From assembly GCA_012799365.1 (NCBI GenBank), contig JAAZLJ010000060.1:1-39078 (forward strand): 39,078 bases of DNA. The letters are read 5' to 3'. Below are positions 8,125-16,004 of this stretch, piece after piece. The notes beneath the pieces were generated by a model, which saw nothing but the letters and a program-made list of their open reading frames with translations, searched no databases and was not told the origin of the DNA. The position numbers and the translations under genes were made by a program. Numbering within the stretch: position 1 is the first letter of the stretch; every line of letters begins with the position of its first letter. This DNA is from Syntrophomonadaceae bacterium (GTDB taxonomy: Bacteria; Bacillota; Syntrophomonadia; Syntrophomonadales; Syntrophothermaceae).

Positions 8125-8673
8125 ATGAGCAAATACTCGTTATCTGCGGAAAATACGGTGCTGCTGGGCATTGACTACCAGGAACGGCTTATGCCTGCGG
8201 TGCTCCAGCCTGAAAAGGTCAGCCATAATATAGGGCTGCTCCTGCAGCTGGCAGAGAAGCTGGACATTCCAGTTATTATAACCGAGCAGTACCCCAGGGG
8301 GCTGGGGCGGACGGTGCCGGAAGTTAAGCAGTACCTGGGGGAGCACCAATTAATAGAAAAGATTACCTTTAGTGCCATGATACCGGAGTTGGAAAAACAT
8401 TTGGAACAGTTGGGGCGGCGCCAGATTGTCGTAGGCGGGGTGGAGGCCCATATATGTGTCTTTCAGACTGTAAGGGATATGGTAGAAGCAGGCTTTGAGG
8501 TGCATCTGGTGCGGAATGCATGCAGTTCTCGATTTGAGGAGAATTATCTTTCGGCACTGGAGCTGATGCGGGATCTGGGTGCGGTTATTACCACTGCGGA
8601 AACGGTTATTTTCGACCTGTTGAAAATAGCGGGAACTCCAGAATTTCGTGCCATGTCCCAGCTGGTGAAGTAG
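8125..8673 (+). CDS. Isochorismatase-fold cysteine hydrolase
   Basis: This 182-residue protein has the Asp-Lys-Cys triad of the isochorismatase/nicotinamidase superfamily: Asp17 in GIDYQERLMP, Lys79 in LIEKITFSAM and Cys111 in VEAHICVFQT. The length and the short N-terminus resemble the YcaC-like subgroup. The usual cis-peptide region before the Cys is GGVEAHIC. It is probably a cytoplasmic oligomer hydrolysing a small amide or related substrate, which cannot be named. The ATG has AAAGAGGG upstream. Its only close neighbour is the divergent radical SAM gene. No membrane segment or signal is present. Confidence 0.87.
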   Translation: MSKYSLSAENTVLLGIDYQERLMPAVLQPEKVSHNIGLLLQLAEKLDIPVIITEQYPRGLGRTVPEVKQYLGEHQLIEKITFSAMIPELEKHLEQLGRRQIVVGGVEAHICVFQTVRDMVEAGFEVHLVRNACSSRFEENYLSALELMRDLGAVITTAETVIFDLLKIAGTPEFRAMSQLVK

Positions 8674-8682
8674 CCGGTTTCA

Positions 8683-8782
8683 ATAGCAGACGTCCATGAT
8701 ACCGTAGGCATCACCGTCAGGGAATGAAAACAGCACGGTTATGGAGTGTGGTTAACCCGCACGCTCCCGGACTCGTCGACTA
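8683..8782. repeat. Composite intergenic repeat, copy A (modules 1 and 2)
   Basis: Module 1 (CATGATACCGTAGGCATCAC plus TCAGGGA) matches the inverted copy at 25692-25925 and the fragment near 33975. Module 2 (GGAGTGTGGTTAACCCGC, then CCCGGACTCGTCGACT) matches copies at 18498 and 25692. The copy stops after GTCGACT and lacks the hairpin module. It lies just downstream of the 8125-8673 gene. Confidence 0.75.
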
Positions 8783-8859
8783 CTCATCCTGGGTGGAGAA
8801 ATTTTTTTAATAAAGTTAGTGAAAATCTTAACAAAAAGGGTTATGATAGATAGAGGGAA

Positions 8860-9246
8860 TGAATAGTTTTATTATTGGAGAAAAAGCTTGGTGCGGAGTG
8901 GCCAAGAACGTTTGATTACGTGTGAGAAAACATTCCTAAATCAGGCAAAGGTCTTTTATTACCCATAATTGTCCTGAAGTGGCCTTGAGTTTGTCCGAAA
9001 TGTTTGCTAATATTGAAATATTGAAGAGGTCCAATAATTGCCATTAAATGCAAGTTAGGAGCAGGTGCAGGTGGATTAATTACTAGTTATGAAGGTTCTC
9101 TTACCCTGCATCTTGCGAAGATATAAGTAAGGTTCCCTGATGAGGCAGGGGACAATATTGACTTAGCTTGAGGCAAACTTTTTAGTTTGCTTTAATAACT
9201 CCTCCTTCATTTATAGAGCGCTGTTATTTTGCGCTCTATTTTTTTG
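8860..9246 (+). ncRNA. Candidate structured non-coding RNA, family not recognised
   Basis: No coding frame explains this roughly 390-base stretch, yet it holds ordered pairings that end at a strong terminator. Seen are a long-range 9-bp helix (ATTATTGGA 8871-8879 with TCCAATAAT 9030-9038), a hairpin CTTGG/CCAAG near 8890-8905, TCAGG/CCTGA inside, an 11-bp helix with one bulge (9061-9071 with 9105-9116), GTTCCCTG/CAGGGGAC (9132-9153), GCAAACT/AGTTTGC (9173-9190), and then the terminator. Conserved cores of tmRNA, RNase P RNA and SRP RNA were looked for and not found. The 5' end is a guess. It could also be the decayed leader of the lipoprotein gene at 9341. Confidence 0.45.
9213..9246 (+). terminator. 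Intrinsic terminator of the 8860-9246 transcript
   Basis: A perfect 9-bp stem ATAGAGCGC/GCGCTCTAT with a nine-base loop is followed by an unbroken T-run at 9239-9245. There is no gene immediately upstream, so it must end either a non-coding RNA or a leader. Confidence 0.85.
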
Positions 9247-9340
9247 TCAGCAGCGGAAAACCGGAATAAATTACCTGGTCAGTACATAATTATCAATGAA
9301 AGCATGTACTTAAGATTTGTGAAAAAATGGGGTGATGCTG

Positions 9341-9949
9341 GTGGCTAAAAAACTAATATGTTTGGGTACCCTGGTTCTGCTGCTGTTCTGCTGCACCAGC
9401 GGGTGCTGGCTTAATGAGGAAACCGGGTTGAAGTCATGGGAGGATTGGGTCAAAGTCCCGGTAAAAGACACGGATAAATCTTCACCCAATAAAGAGGAAC
9501 AGAAGGATCCTACTTTGGAGGACCTGGTTGCTGAGACTATTACGGTTGACCTTTATTTTGCCCGATCGAATGGCAGCGGGCTGGAAGCCGAAAAACGGGA
9601 GATAGCCAAGGAGGAAGGCATTGGACGTAAGACAGTGGAAGAACTGCTGACTGGTCCCAGGAATCCGGATCTGAAACTGGCTCTGCCAGAGGGAACCAAA
9701 CTTTTAGATATCAATGTGAAACCAGATGGTCTATGTATAGTAGATTTTAACCATAAAATAAAGGCGGTAAAAAGCGAACAGGCCGAAGTTTTGGCGGTTT
9801 ATTCGGTGGTTAATACCCTGACTCAATTCCCGGCAGTGGAACGGGTAAGTTTTATGGTGGACGGGAATCCGGTTGAAACCCTGGCCGGTCATGTAGACCT
9901 TTCCCGCCCGCTGGAGGCTGACTATAAGGTGGGAGTCAGTGAGGGGTAA
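9341..9949 (+). CDS. GerMN-domain lipoprotein
   Basis: This is a 202-residue lipoprotein whose signal peptide ends in a TSGC lipobox. After a charged, probably flexible linker (about 25-60), residues about 65-190 form a GerMN domain: TVDLYFARSNGSGLEAEKREI, then TVEELLTGPRNPDLKLALPEGTKLLDI, and FPAVERVSFMVDGNPV. The domain is named from the Bacillus spore-germination/sporulation protein GerM and also occurs in other envelope proteins. Three in-frame starts exist (GTG 9332, ATG 9335, GTG 9341). GGGGTGAT about eight bases before GTG 9341 favours that one. A role in sporulation or cell-envelope assembly is inferred from family only. Confidence 0.82.
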   Translation: MAKKLICLGTLVLLLFCCTSGCWLNEETGLKSWEDWVKVPVKDTDKSSPNKEEQKDPTLEDLVAETITVDLYFARSNGSGLEAEKREIAKEEGIGRKTVEELLTGPRNPDLKLALPEGTKLLDINVKPDGLCIVDFNHKIKAVKSEQAEVLAVYSVVNTLTQFPAVERVSFMVDGNPVETLAGHVDLSRPLEADYKVGVSEG

Positions 9950-9973
9950 AGGTGTGAGGTGTGAAACCGTGAT

Positions 9974-10026
9974 ACACGCGGATGAATGCCGACGGATGCA
10001 GATGAACGCTGATGGAGTCTGATTAG
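9974..10026. repeat. Short-period GATG/ACGC-type intergenic repeat
   Basis: Units of about 11 bases with the core GATGaACGC recur imperfectly (ACGCGGATGAATGCC, GGATGCAGATGAACGC, TGATGGAGTCTGATTA). Related words occur at 18793-18850, 25622-25653 and 34168-34190. Similar sequences are widespread in intergenic DNA of many anaerobes; function unknown. Confidence 0.65.
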
Positions 10027-10073
10027 TGTAAAAAATAGAAGCAGCTGATAATTATGAATAGCGCTGAAAATAG

Positions 10074-10105
10074 ATAAGGGGGCACAGACTGCGCCCCCTT
10101 ATTTT
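10074..10105. terminator. Bidirectional terminator between convergent genes
   Basis: A 10-bp GC-rich stem ATAAGGGGGC/GCCCCCTTAT is flanked by TTTT on the plus side; the minus side gives a weaker T-containing tract. It lies between the lipoprotein gene and the end of the minus-strand 10121-10678 gene and could serve both. Confidence 0.85.
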
Positions 10106-10120
10106 AATGCTAAATATGAA

Positions 10121-10678
10121 CTATTTTTTATACCCTTGAGAGAAACCGACGTTGTAATGTACAACCTCTTCCATGAACTCGATCTCTCCGGGTCCGGCGT
10201 CCTGCAGCAGATCCAGATCTGCGGGAGAAGTTATACAGGCTCCGGTAGGCACTACCTTACCGGATGGAATATCTACTCCTTCTACTACTGCTGCGTGTTT
10301 AACCATGGAGCCGCTGCCGATCTCGGTTTTAAAGACCATGGCACTGAAACCAACAAAGCTGTTGTTTCCAACTTTGCATGGCCCGTGTACCACGCAGTTG
10401 TGGGCCAGAGAGATGTTATTGCCTACCACTACTTCGGTTCCCGCCAGGGCGTGGATAATCGCACCATCCTGCAGGTTAACGTTATCGCCGATGGTAACCG
10501 GAGCCACCTTTCCGGTTTTTTCGTCAGCTTCATCATTGCGGATAACTACATTAGGACCTATATAGCAGTTTTTCCCAATGATTACGTTGCCGATGATTAC
10601 CGCAGAGGGGTCAACATAGGACGAGGGGTCGATGACCGGCATATCGCCAGTGGGGTTTTTACGGATATTATCTGCCAT
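10121..10678 (-). CDS. Gamma-class carbonic anhydrase-like hexapeptide protein
   Basis: This 185-residue left-handed beta-helix protein has hexapeptide repeats from residue 18 to about 135 (for example SAVIIGNVIIGKNCYIG and VTIGDNVNL). Three histidines sit where gamma-carbonic anhydrases bind metal: His76, His93 and His98 (the last two in HNCVVH). Arg47 and Gln70 match other active-site positions. It is predicted to form a trimer with metal sites at subunit interfaces and interconvert CO2 and bicarbonate. The acidic proton-shuttle loop of archaeal Cam is not obvious, so it looks more like the CamH branch. The ATG has AAAGGAG upstream. No signal peptide. It is monocistronic and convergent with the lipoprotein gene. 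Confidence 0.83.
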   Translation of the reverse strand: MADNIRKNPTGDMPVIDPSSYVDPSAVIIGNVIIGKNCYIGPNVVIRNDEADEKTGKVAPVTIGDNVNLQDGAIIHALAGTEVVVGNNISLAHNCVVHGPCKVGNNSFVGFSAMVFKTEIGSGSMVKHAAVVEGVDIPSGKVVPTGACITSPADLDLLQDAGPGEIEFMEEVVHYNVGFSQGYKK

Positions 10679-10789
10679 CTGTTATGCTCCTTTCTAAAAA
10701 GTTTTGACTATTAATACTTCTTTATGAGGGGCTATAATCCCTTCTTTGGGCCGGGTAATCACTCTTGGTCTGGAACTATTTACCCCGGT

Positions 10790-10818
10790 TTGACAGAGGG
10801 AGAGAGCTGTTGTAAAAT
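10790..10818 (+). promoter_or_regulatory. Sigma-A promoter of the mutasome cassette
   Basis: A consensus TTGACA and a near-consensus TAAAAT are separated by exactly 17 bases. Transcription would begin near 10825, at the edge of the LexA/DinR box. This rules out starts upstream of about 10825 for the Y-family gene. Confidence 0.8.
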
Positions 10819-10825
10819 AGCCATA

Positions 10826-10839
10826 CGAACAAATGTTTG
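10826..10839 (+). promoter_or_regulatory. DinR/LexA SOS operator
   Basis: CGAACAAATGTTTG matches the Gram-positive SOS box CGAAC-N4-GTTYG; against the published B. subtilis form CGAACRNRYGTTYC only the last base differs. Lying over the transcription start, it would block initiation until DNA damage triggers LexA cleavage. Confidence 0.8.
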
Positions 10840-10849
10840 GATGGTGCGT

Positions 10850-12052
10850 ATGCAGACGATAGCCTGTATTTTTTTCCCCTGTTTTTATACCAGTCTGGCT
10901 CGGTGGGACAGGCCTGAATGGAATGAGCGTCCTCTGGTAGTATACCGGGAAGGTCAGGTCATTGGGGTTTCGGCCGAGCTTAAAGGTCGGGCTTTGGTGG
11001 GAATGCCATTACCGCAGGCTCGGGGGCGTTGTCCAGAGGGGCATTTTGTAGCCGGTGAGGGTGTTCTGTATAAAAAGGCACAGAATCGGTATTTGCAGGT
11101 TTTAACCCGTTTCTCTCCTTTGATTGAACCCTGGAATGAAGAGGAATGCTTTTTTGATCTTACCGGGAGTCGGGTGCAGGAGGAGCTCAGGAAACTAAAA
11201 ATCCATATAGCGGGAAAGGAATGGGGGCCGGTATTGGTAGGGATAGCCAGGAATAAGTTTCTGGCCCGACTGGTGGTGCAGCTTCTGGGGGGAACGGATT
11301 ACAGGGGGTGGTCAGATTTTCAGGTGGTGGAAGTACCTGCCGGTGAGGAAAAGGAATTTTTGCGGGGTCTATCTTTGGAGGCAGACTGGTTACTACCACC
11401 CCGGGCTCTGGCGCGCTTGAAACGCATGGGATTCAAGTATTTTAGAGAAATACAGGAGCTTTCCTTGAATGACCTGACCCAGATGTTAGGGGATGATGGT
11501 TACATAGTTTATCAGCACAGTCGGGGCCAGGATCATACTCCTCTGGTCAACCTGTATCCACCCGGGAAGGTGGCTTTTTCCCTCAGTTTTGCCGGGGAAG
11601 TGGCTGAACGGGAAACCCTGAAGCGGGCCTTGCGGAAGGGAGCCCGGGTGCTGACCTCGCTGCTGCGTACCAGAAGAAAAGGCTGCCGTTCGCTGTGTCT
11701 CCGCTTGATAATGGAGGAGAAGACCGTTCAGGCCAGTCGGTTGGTACCATGGGGCTACCGGGATGAAGGGAGGCTGCGGGAGGTGCTGGGTTTACTTCTG
11801 GAACGATTATGGGGGGAAGGGCCGGTGGCAGGCATGGTTATAGAGGCTTCATCGTTGTATGATTGGACATTTACTGAACCGAATCTTTTTTCTCCGGGTA
11901 TTAAAACAGGGGGAGCCCGGTATGACCTGAAGGCGGTGGTCGAGGCTTTGAACCAGAAACATCCTGGTAAAGTGCAGTCGGGGCTGGAGCTTGACCGTCG
12001 TGAGCGGGTGCTGGCTTTCTGGGATCCGTGGCGTTCGGGTGAAGAACGGTGA
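10850..12052 (+). CDS. ImuB-like Y-family polymerase homologue, catalytic residues degenerate
   Basis: This is a 400-residue protein of Y-family layout: palm/fingers at about 1-180, then a helix-hairpin-helix-like stretch (ALARLKRMGFKYFREIQELS), and a little finger from about 240. The N-terminal motif that carries the first metal-binding Asp in DinB reads IACIFFPCFYTSLA and has no Asp. The second motif reads NEEECFFDLTG rather than the SIDE-type pattern. It therefore looks like ImuB, the non-catalytic adaptor that recruits DnaE2. PNLF near residue 348 could be a clamp-binding motif. The frame is open from 10724, but the promoter and SOS box sit inside that extension. ATG 10850 (or ATG 10841) is the likely start. 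Confidence 0.82.
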   Translation: MQTIACIFFPCFYTSLARWDRPEWNERPLVVYREGQVIGVSAELKGRALVGMPLPQARGRCPEGHFVAGEGVLYKKAQNRYLQVLTRFSPLIEPWNEEECFFDLTGSRVQEELRKLKIHIAGKEWGPVLVGIARNKFLARLVVQLLGGTDYRGWSDFQVVEVPAGEEKEFLRGLSLEADWLLPPRALARLKRMGFKYFREIQELSLNDLTQMLGDDGYIVYQHSRGQDHTPLVNLYPPGKVAFSLSFAGEVAERETLKRALRKGARVLTSLLRTRRKGCRSLCLRLIMEEKTVQASRLVPWGYRDEGRLREVLGLLLERLWGEGPVAGMVIEASSLYDWTFTEPNLFSPGIKTGGARYDLKAVVEALNQKHPGKVQSGLELDRRERVLAFWDPWRSGEER

Positions 12053-12297
12053 GTCGGCTGGTGAAAGGGAGTCTGATGGTGGAAGTGGACGGCGTCGGAC
12101 GGCCCTGTCGGGTGCAGCGGGGAAATAGGTGGCTGCAGGTGGTGGAGGTGCTGGACCGCTGGTATGATACCGGATGCTGGTGGGAAGGGGAAACACCGAA
12201 ACTCTTTTTTCGTCTGCAGTTAGAGGGGAGCCGCATCTGGGAGGTGTACCAAAACCAATCTTCCCATTCCTGGCATCTTTATAAGATATATGACTGA
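12049..12297 (+). CDS. Small DUF6504-like protein of the mutasome cassette
   Basis: An 82-residue protein whose GTG start overlaps the TGA of the Y-family gene by four bases, a strong sign of coupled translation. The sequence pattern (VVEVLDRWYDTGCWWEGE, then KLFFRLQLEGSRIWEVY and SHSWHLYKIY) resembles the DUF6504 domain, which accompanies ImuB/DnaE2 genes in actinobacteria. It is likely a small beta-rich domain. Its molecular role is unknown; position suggests a structural or regulatory partner of the ImuB-like protein. The DUF6504 match is by recalled pattern and needs a profile search. Confidence 0.7.
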   Translation: MSRLVKGSLMVEVDGVGRPCRVQRGNRWLQVVEVLDRWYDTGCWWEGETPKLFFRLQLEGSRIWEVYQNQSSHSWHLYKIYD

Positions 12298-12355
12298 TTC
12301 TGCTGCAGAAAGTCATTAGCCGTATGATTTGACGCAGTTCAAACGGGGTGTAGAT

Positions 12356-15300
12356 GTGTTTGTCCACCTGCATGTACATAGTGAATATTCCTTTCTGGAT
12401 GGAGGCAGCAGGATTGACAGCCTGGTGAAACGGGCCATGCATCTGGGTATGCCGGCTCTGGCTCTTACCGACCATAATAATCTGTGTGGAGCGGTGAAGT
12501 TCAATGTTCGAGCCCGGGAAGCGGGCCTTAAACCGATCCAGGGGGTGGAGATAACCCTGGTCGGTGGGTACCATCTCACGCTGCTGGCGCAGAACCCGGT
12601 GGGCTACCGCAGTCTGTGCTGCATACTGACCCGGGCACACCTGGAGAATCCCCGACATCAGCCCCGGGTAACCCTGGATAATTTGAGGGATAATCGGGAA
12701 GGGCTTATCGTCCTGTCCGGGTGCCGCCGGGGCCAGATCCCGGTTCTCCTGCTGGCCCACCGTTACGTCGAAGCCCGTAAGGCAGCCTGCATTTACCGTG
12801 ATATTTGGGGAACGGATAACTTCTATCTGGAGATGCAGGACACTTTTTTGCCGGGCGGCAGCCATCTTAATTCCGGTCTGGCCAACCTGGCCCGGGAACT
12901 GGGGTTGGGGCTGGTGGCTACCAATAATGTGCACTATGCAGAGAAGGAAGATTTCAAGGTACATGATGTTCTGACCTGTGTCCGGACTTTGACCCGGATA
13001 CAGGAGGTACACCCGGAACGACCTCTTAATGCTGAGAACTATTTGAAATCGGGGCGAGAGATGACTTCTCTTTTCCGGGACTATCCACAGGCGATAGAGA
13101 ACACCTGGCGTATAGCGGAGAGATGCCAGTCGGCCTTGGAGCTGAACACTTCACATTTTCCAGCATTTGCCCTGCCTCCGGAGCGGAAGGCAGAGAATCT
13201 TCTGCGGGAGTTGGTTTATCGGGGGGCGCAGGAGAAATACGGACGAATAACCCGGGTGCTATGCGAGCGTTTGGAACATGAACTTCAGATCATAGAGGCT
13301 CTGGGTTATGCAGATTATTTTCTGGTGGTTTGGGATATAGTCAACTACGCCCGCCGGGAAGGTATCCGCTATGCGGGGCGAGGTTCAGCTGCTGATTCGC
13401 TGGCAGCGTACTGCCTGGGTATCACCGAGGTGGATGCCCTGGAGCGGGGCCTGCTTTTTGAGAGGTTTATGAGCCTGGAGAGAGGTGAAAAACCGGATAT
13501 AGACATTGATTTTGATGCCCGTTATCGGGATAAGGTGGCTGGTTACGTCTACCATAAATACGGCAAGGAGCGGGTAGCCAGTGTTGGTACCTATAATACT
13601 TTTCGAGGACGTTCGGCCCTGCGCGAACTGGGTAAGGCTTTGGGACTGCCGGGGGAAGAATTAGATGGTCTGGCCCAAAAGCTTCCTGCCTACTGCCATG
13701 CGGATCAGATTCGGGAGCTGGTGCCCCGGTTACCCGAGCTGCGGGGGAGCGGACTGAAGGCAGACAAGTTCAGCCTTTTGCTGGATCTGTGCGAAAAAGT
13801 GGCCGGGTTCCCTCGTTTTCTCGGTACCCACCTGGGGGGACTGGTGGTGAGCCGGGAACCGCTGACCGACCTGGTTCCACTACAGGAGGCGGCCAAAGGG
13901 GTGGTTATAACCCAGTTTGATAAGGAGGATGTGGAGGCTCTGGGACTGGTTAAGTTGGATCTCCTTTCCTTACGTACTATATCGGCGATCGAGGATGCCA
14001 TGTCCTCTATCCATCGCCAGGACCGGGCATTATCTTACGAAGACATTCCCTTGGACGATCCAGCTACCTATCGTATGTTGAATAGCGGTCAGACTATCGG
14101 TGTTTTTCAGCTGGAAAGTCCGGCTCAGCGTGCTTTGCAGGCCCGGCTGGGAGCCTCCGATATCGAGGACATCGTGGCCAGTGTGGCCATCATTAGACCT
14201 GGTCCCATCAAGGGTAATATGGTCGAGCCCTACATTGCTCGGAGACAGGGGCGGGAACCGGTGACTTATCTGCACCCGGCTCTGCAGCCTATATTGGAGA
14301 AGACCTATGGGGTAGTACTTTTTCAGGAACAGGTGATTGAGATCGCTATTGCGGTGGCTGGATTTACTCCTGGAGAAGCAGACCGGCTGCGGCGGGTGAT
14401 GACCCATGCCCGTTCCCAGCGGGCGATGGAGGAAATCGGGGATGAATTCATAGCCAGGGCGGTGAAGAACGGGGTGGAACTGGAAACGGCTGCGGCCATA
14501 TTTTCCTGCATGGCCGGGTATGCCAGCTATGGATTTTGCGAGGCCCATGCGGCCGCTTTTGCCACCACCAGCTTCAAGACTGCTTACCTCCTGCGGCATT
14601 ACCCGGCCCAATTCTACGCTGCTCTTCTCAGCAATCAGCCTCTGGGGTATTATCCTCCACACATTATCTGCAATGAAGCTCGCCGTCGGGGAATCGAGCT
14701 GCTGCCGCCTGATATTAATCTAAGTGGGGAGCGGTTCGAAGTGGAGCCAGGGGAGCGGCGGGGTTATAGGGGAAAGGCCGGAGATATTTCGGGGGGTGTG
14801 GCAGCTTTGAAACACCAGAATACGCCTCCTCCCAGGGAGCGATTTTTCCACGAGGGAACATCAGCGGGGTGGGCTATTCGCTGTCCCCTGTCCCGGGTGA
14901 AAGGCCTGAGCTGCGAGGGTCGGCAGAATATTCAGGGAAACCGTCCGTTTGTTTCTCTGGAAGATCTGGTCAGGCGAACCGGCCTGCATCGAGATGAGCT
15001 GGAGAATCTAATCAAGTGTGGAGCTCTGGATACGCTGGATTCCAATCGTCGGCGCCTGCTGTCTCTTCTACCCGCCTGCCTGGAAATTAGGAATAGTGCG
15101 GAACAGGGAGTGGGGATACTGTTCGAAGCGGGGGGAGATGTTGTCCTCGAGGTTCCCGATTTTACCGAGGAGGAGAAGTTTTACTGGGAATGGGAGATAC
15201 TGGGGATGAATATAAGGGAACATTTCATGGCCCGTTTCCGGGGAGAGCTGGAACGCCAGGGGTTTAAAAGCAGCCGGGATTTGGCCGGGCTACCGGCGGG

Positions 15301-15550
15301 GCGGTGGGTCAAGGTGGCCGGAGTTCTTTTCCGTCCTCATCGCCCGCCCACCCGGAGCGGTCGGGTTACTGTTTTCATGTCGTTGGAGGATGAATTCGGT
15401 CTGACCGATGTCACCGTTTTCGAGCAGGTTTACCAGCGATATGGGCACCTCATCTTCGCCCCCCAGACCCGTCCTCTGGTGGTGGAAGGTACCCTGCAGC
15501 GGCAGGGTAATGGCATCAGCGTAATCGCCCGAAGAATAGCGAATCTTTAA
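12356..15550 (+). CDS. dnaE2: DnaE2-like error-prone DNA polymerase III alpha subunit
   Basis: A C-family polymerase of 1064 residues. The PHP domain begins at once with HLHVHSEYSFLDGG. The catalytic aspartates lie in PDIDIDFD near residues 380-388, and FQLESPAQRAL and IIRPGPIKG are typical palm/finger motifs. The C-terminus has an OB fold (WVKVAGVLFRPHRPP, then FMSLEDEFGLTDVTVF). Length and OB ending fit DnaE2 rather than replicative DnaE1 (about 1150) or PolC. The longest frame starts at TTG 12329, but GTG 12356 with GGGGTG just upstream gives the usual N-terminus. Fifty-eight bases separate it from the small upstream gene; all three genes probably share the SOS promoter. Inferred role: damage-induced translesion synthesis. 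Confidence 0.9.
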   Translation: MFVHLHVHSEYSFLDGGSRIDSLVKRAMHLGMPALALTDHNNLCGAVKFNVRAREAGLKPIQGVEITLVGGYHLTLLAQNPVGYRSLCCILTRAHLENPRHQPRVTLDNLRDNREGLIVLSGCRRGQIPVLLLAHRYVEARKAACIYRDIWGTDNFYLEMQDTFLPGGSHLNSGLANLARELGLGLVATNNVHYAEKEDFKVHDVLTCVRTLTRIQEVHPERPLNAENYLKSGREMTSLFRDYPQAIENTWRIAERCQSALELNTSHFPAFALPPERKAENLLRELVYRGAQEKYGRITRVLCERLEHELQIIEALGYADYFLVVWDIVNYARREGIRYAGRGSAADSLAAYCLGITEVDALERGLLFERFMSLERGEKPDIDIDFDARYRDKVAGYVYHKYGKERVASVGTYNTFRGRSALRELGKALGLPGEELDGLAQKLPAYCHADQIRELVPRLPELRGSGLKADKFSLLLDLCEKVAGFPRFLGTHLGGLVVSREPLTDLVPLQEAAKGVVITQFDKEDVEALGLVKLDLLSLRTISAIEDAMSSIHRQDRALSYEDIPLDDPATYRMLNSGQTIGVFQLESPAQRALQARLGASDIEDIVASVAIIRPGPIKGNMVEPYIARRQGREPVTYLHPALQPILEKTYGVVLFQEQVIEIAIAVAGFTPGEADRLRRVMTHARSQRAMEEIGDEFIARAVKNGVELETAAAIFSCMAGYASYGFCEAHAAAFATTSFKTAYLLRHYPAQFYAALLSNQPLGYYPPHIICNEARRRGIELLPPDINLSGERFEVEPGERRGYRGKAGDISGGVAALKHQNTPPPRERFFHEGTSAGWAIRCPLSRVKGLSCEGRQNIQGNRPFVSLEDLVRRTGLHRDELENLIKCGALDTLDSNRRRLLSLLPACLEIRNSAEQGVGILFEAGGDVVLEVPDFTEEEKFYWEWEILGMNIREHFMARFRGELERQGFKSSRDLAGLPAGRWVKVAGVLFRPHRPPTRSGRVTVFMSLEDEFGLTDVTVFEQVYQRYGHLIFAPQTRPLVVEGTLQRQGNGISVIARRIANL

Positions 15551-15649
15551 TAAAACCATCGGGAACTCTCTCTATTTCATTGAGGAAGATGAGAGACGGA
15601 ACCTCGGTTTTGTGGTAAAATATAACTCCAGGAACATAATATAATAATG

Positions 15650-15904
15650 AGTGCCGAGGTGCCCCTGGTACAAAGCAGGGGATAATAGGGAATCAGGTGA
15701 GAATCCTGAACGGTCGCGCCACTGTGAGCGGGAAGCGATGTTTTCTATAGTGCCACTGTCTGCGCATTTGATTGGATTAACCTACAAGCCGGCCGATTTT
15801 AGCCGACGGGGATTTATTGGCCGGGTAGGAAAGAGATCGAGTGCGGGATGGGAAGGCGAAAACACTGCATGGATCCGCGAGTCAGGAGACCTGCCTTGAG
15901 CACT
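15650..15904 (+). promoter_or_regulatory. Cobalamin (AdoCbl-type) riboswitch
   Basis: The core is clear: GGGAATCAGGTGAGAATCC, then CGCGCCACTGTGAGCGGGAA, and the B12 box GTCAGGAGACCTGCC at 15881-15895. The outer helix pairs AGTGC (15650-15654) with GCACT (15900-15904). The peripheral extension between about 15740 and 15850 is long. A terminator follows at 15968-16004, so control is probably by transcription attenuation of the surface-protein gene at 16205 and perhaps the transporter genes beyond it. Confidence 0.93.
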
Positions 15905-15967
15905 GCATTGGAACCTTTCGCGAAAGAGGGTGGATGCTGATGGTCATGCTGTGTATGGGCTGAAGTT

Positions 15968-16004
15968 AACCTCATTCCTCCGAACCGGGGGATGAGGTTT
16001 TTTT
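15968..16004 (+). terminator. Riboswitch-controlled terminator
   Basis: The stem AACCTCATTCCTCCG/CGGGGGATGAGGTT (one or two mismatches) is followed by a T-run to 16004. It lies 63 bases after the riboswitch and is the likely expression platform. Confidence 0.88.

Noticed and set aside
8860-9246. tmRNA, RNase P RNA or SRP RNA
   Set aside because: No tag frame or tRNA-like end, no GAGGAAAGTCC-type core and no SRP tetraloop helix were found.
10136-10714. 192-codon plus-strand frame
   Set aside because: Antisense to the gamma-carbonic-anhydrase-like gene, which has clear hexapeptide repeats and the metal-binding His set.
10724-10849. N-terminal extension of the Y-family protein
   Set aside because: The consensus promoter and SOS box lie inside it, so it would be upstream of the transcript start; the residues have no family similarity.
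11849-13012. 387-codon minus-strand frame
   Set aside because: It lies across the 3' end of the Y-family gene, the small gene and the 5' end of dnaE2, all with strong family motifs. Its composition is that of an antisense shadow in GC-rich DNA.
14030-14662. 210-codon minus-strand frame
   Set aside because: Shadow within the dnaE2 palm and finger region.
15651-15899. 82-codon plus-strand frame
   Set aside because: The bases are those of the cobalamin riboswitch, including the B12 box.
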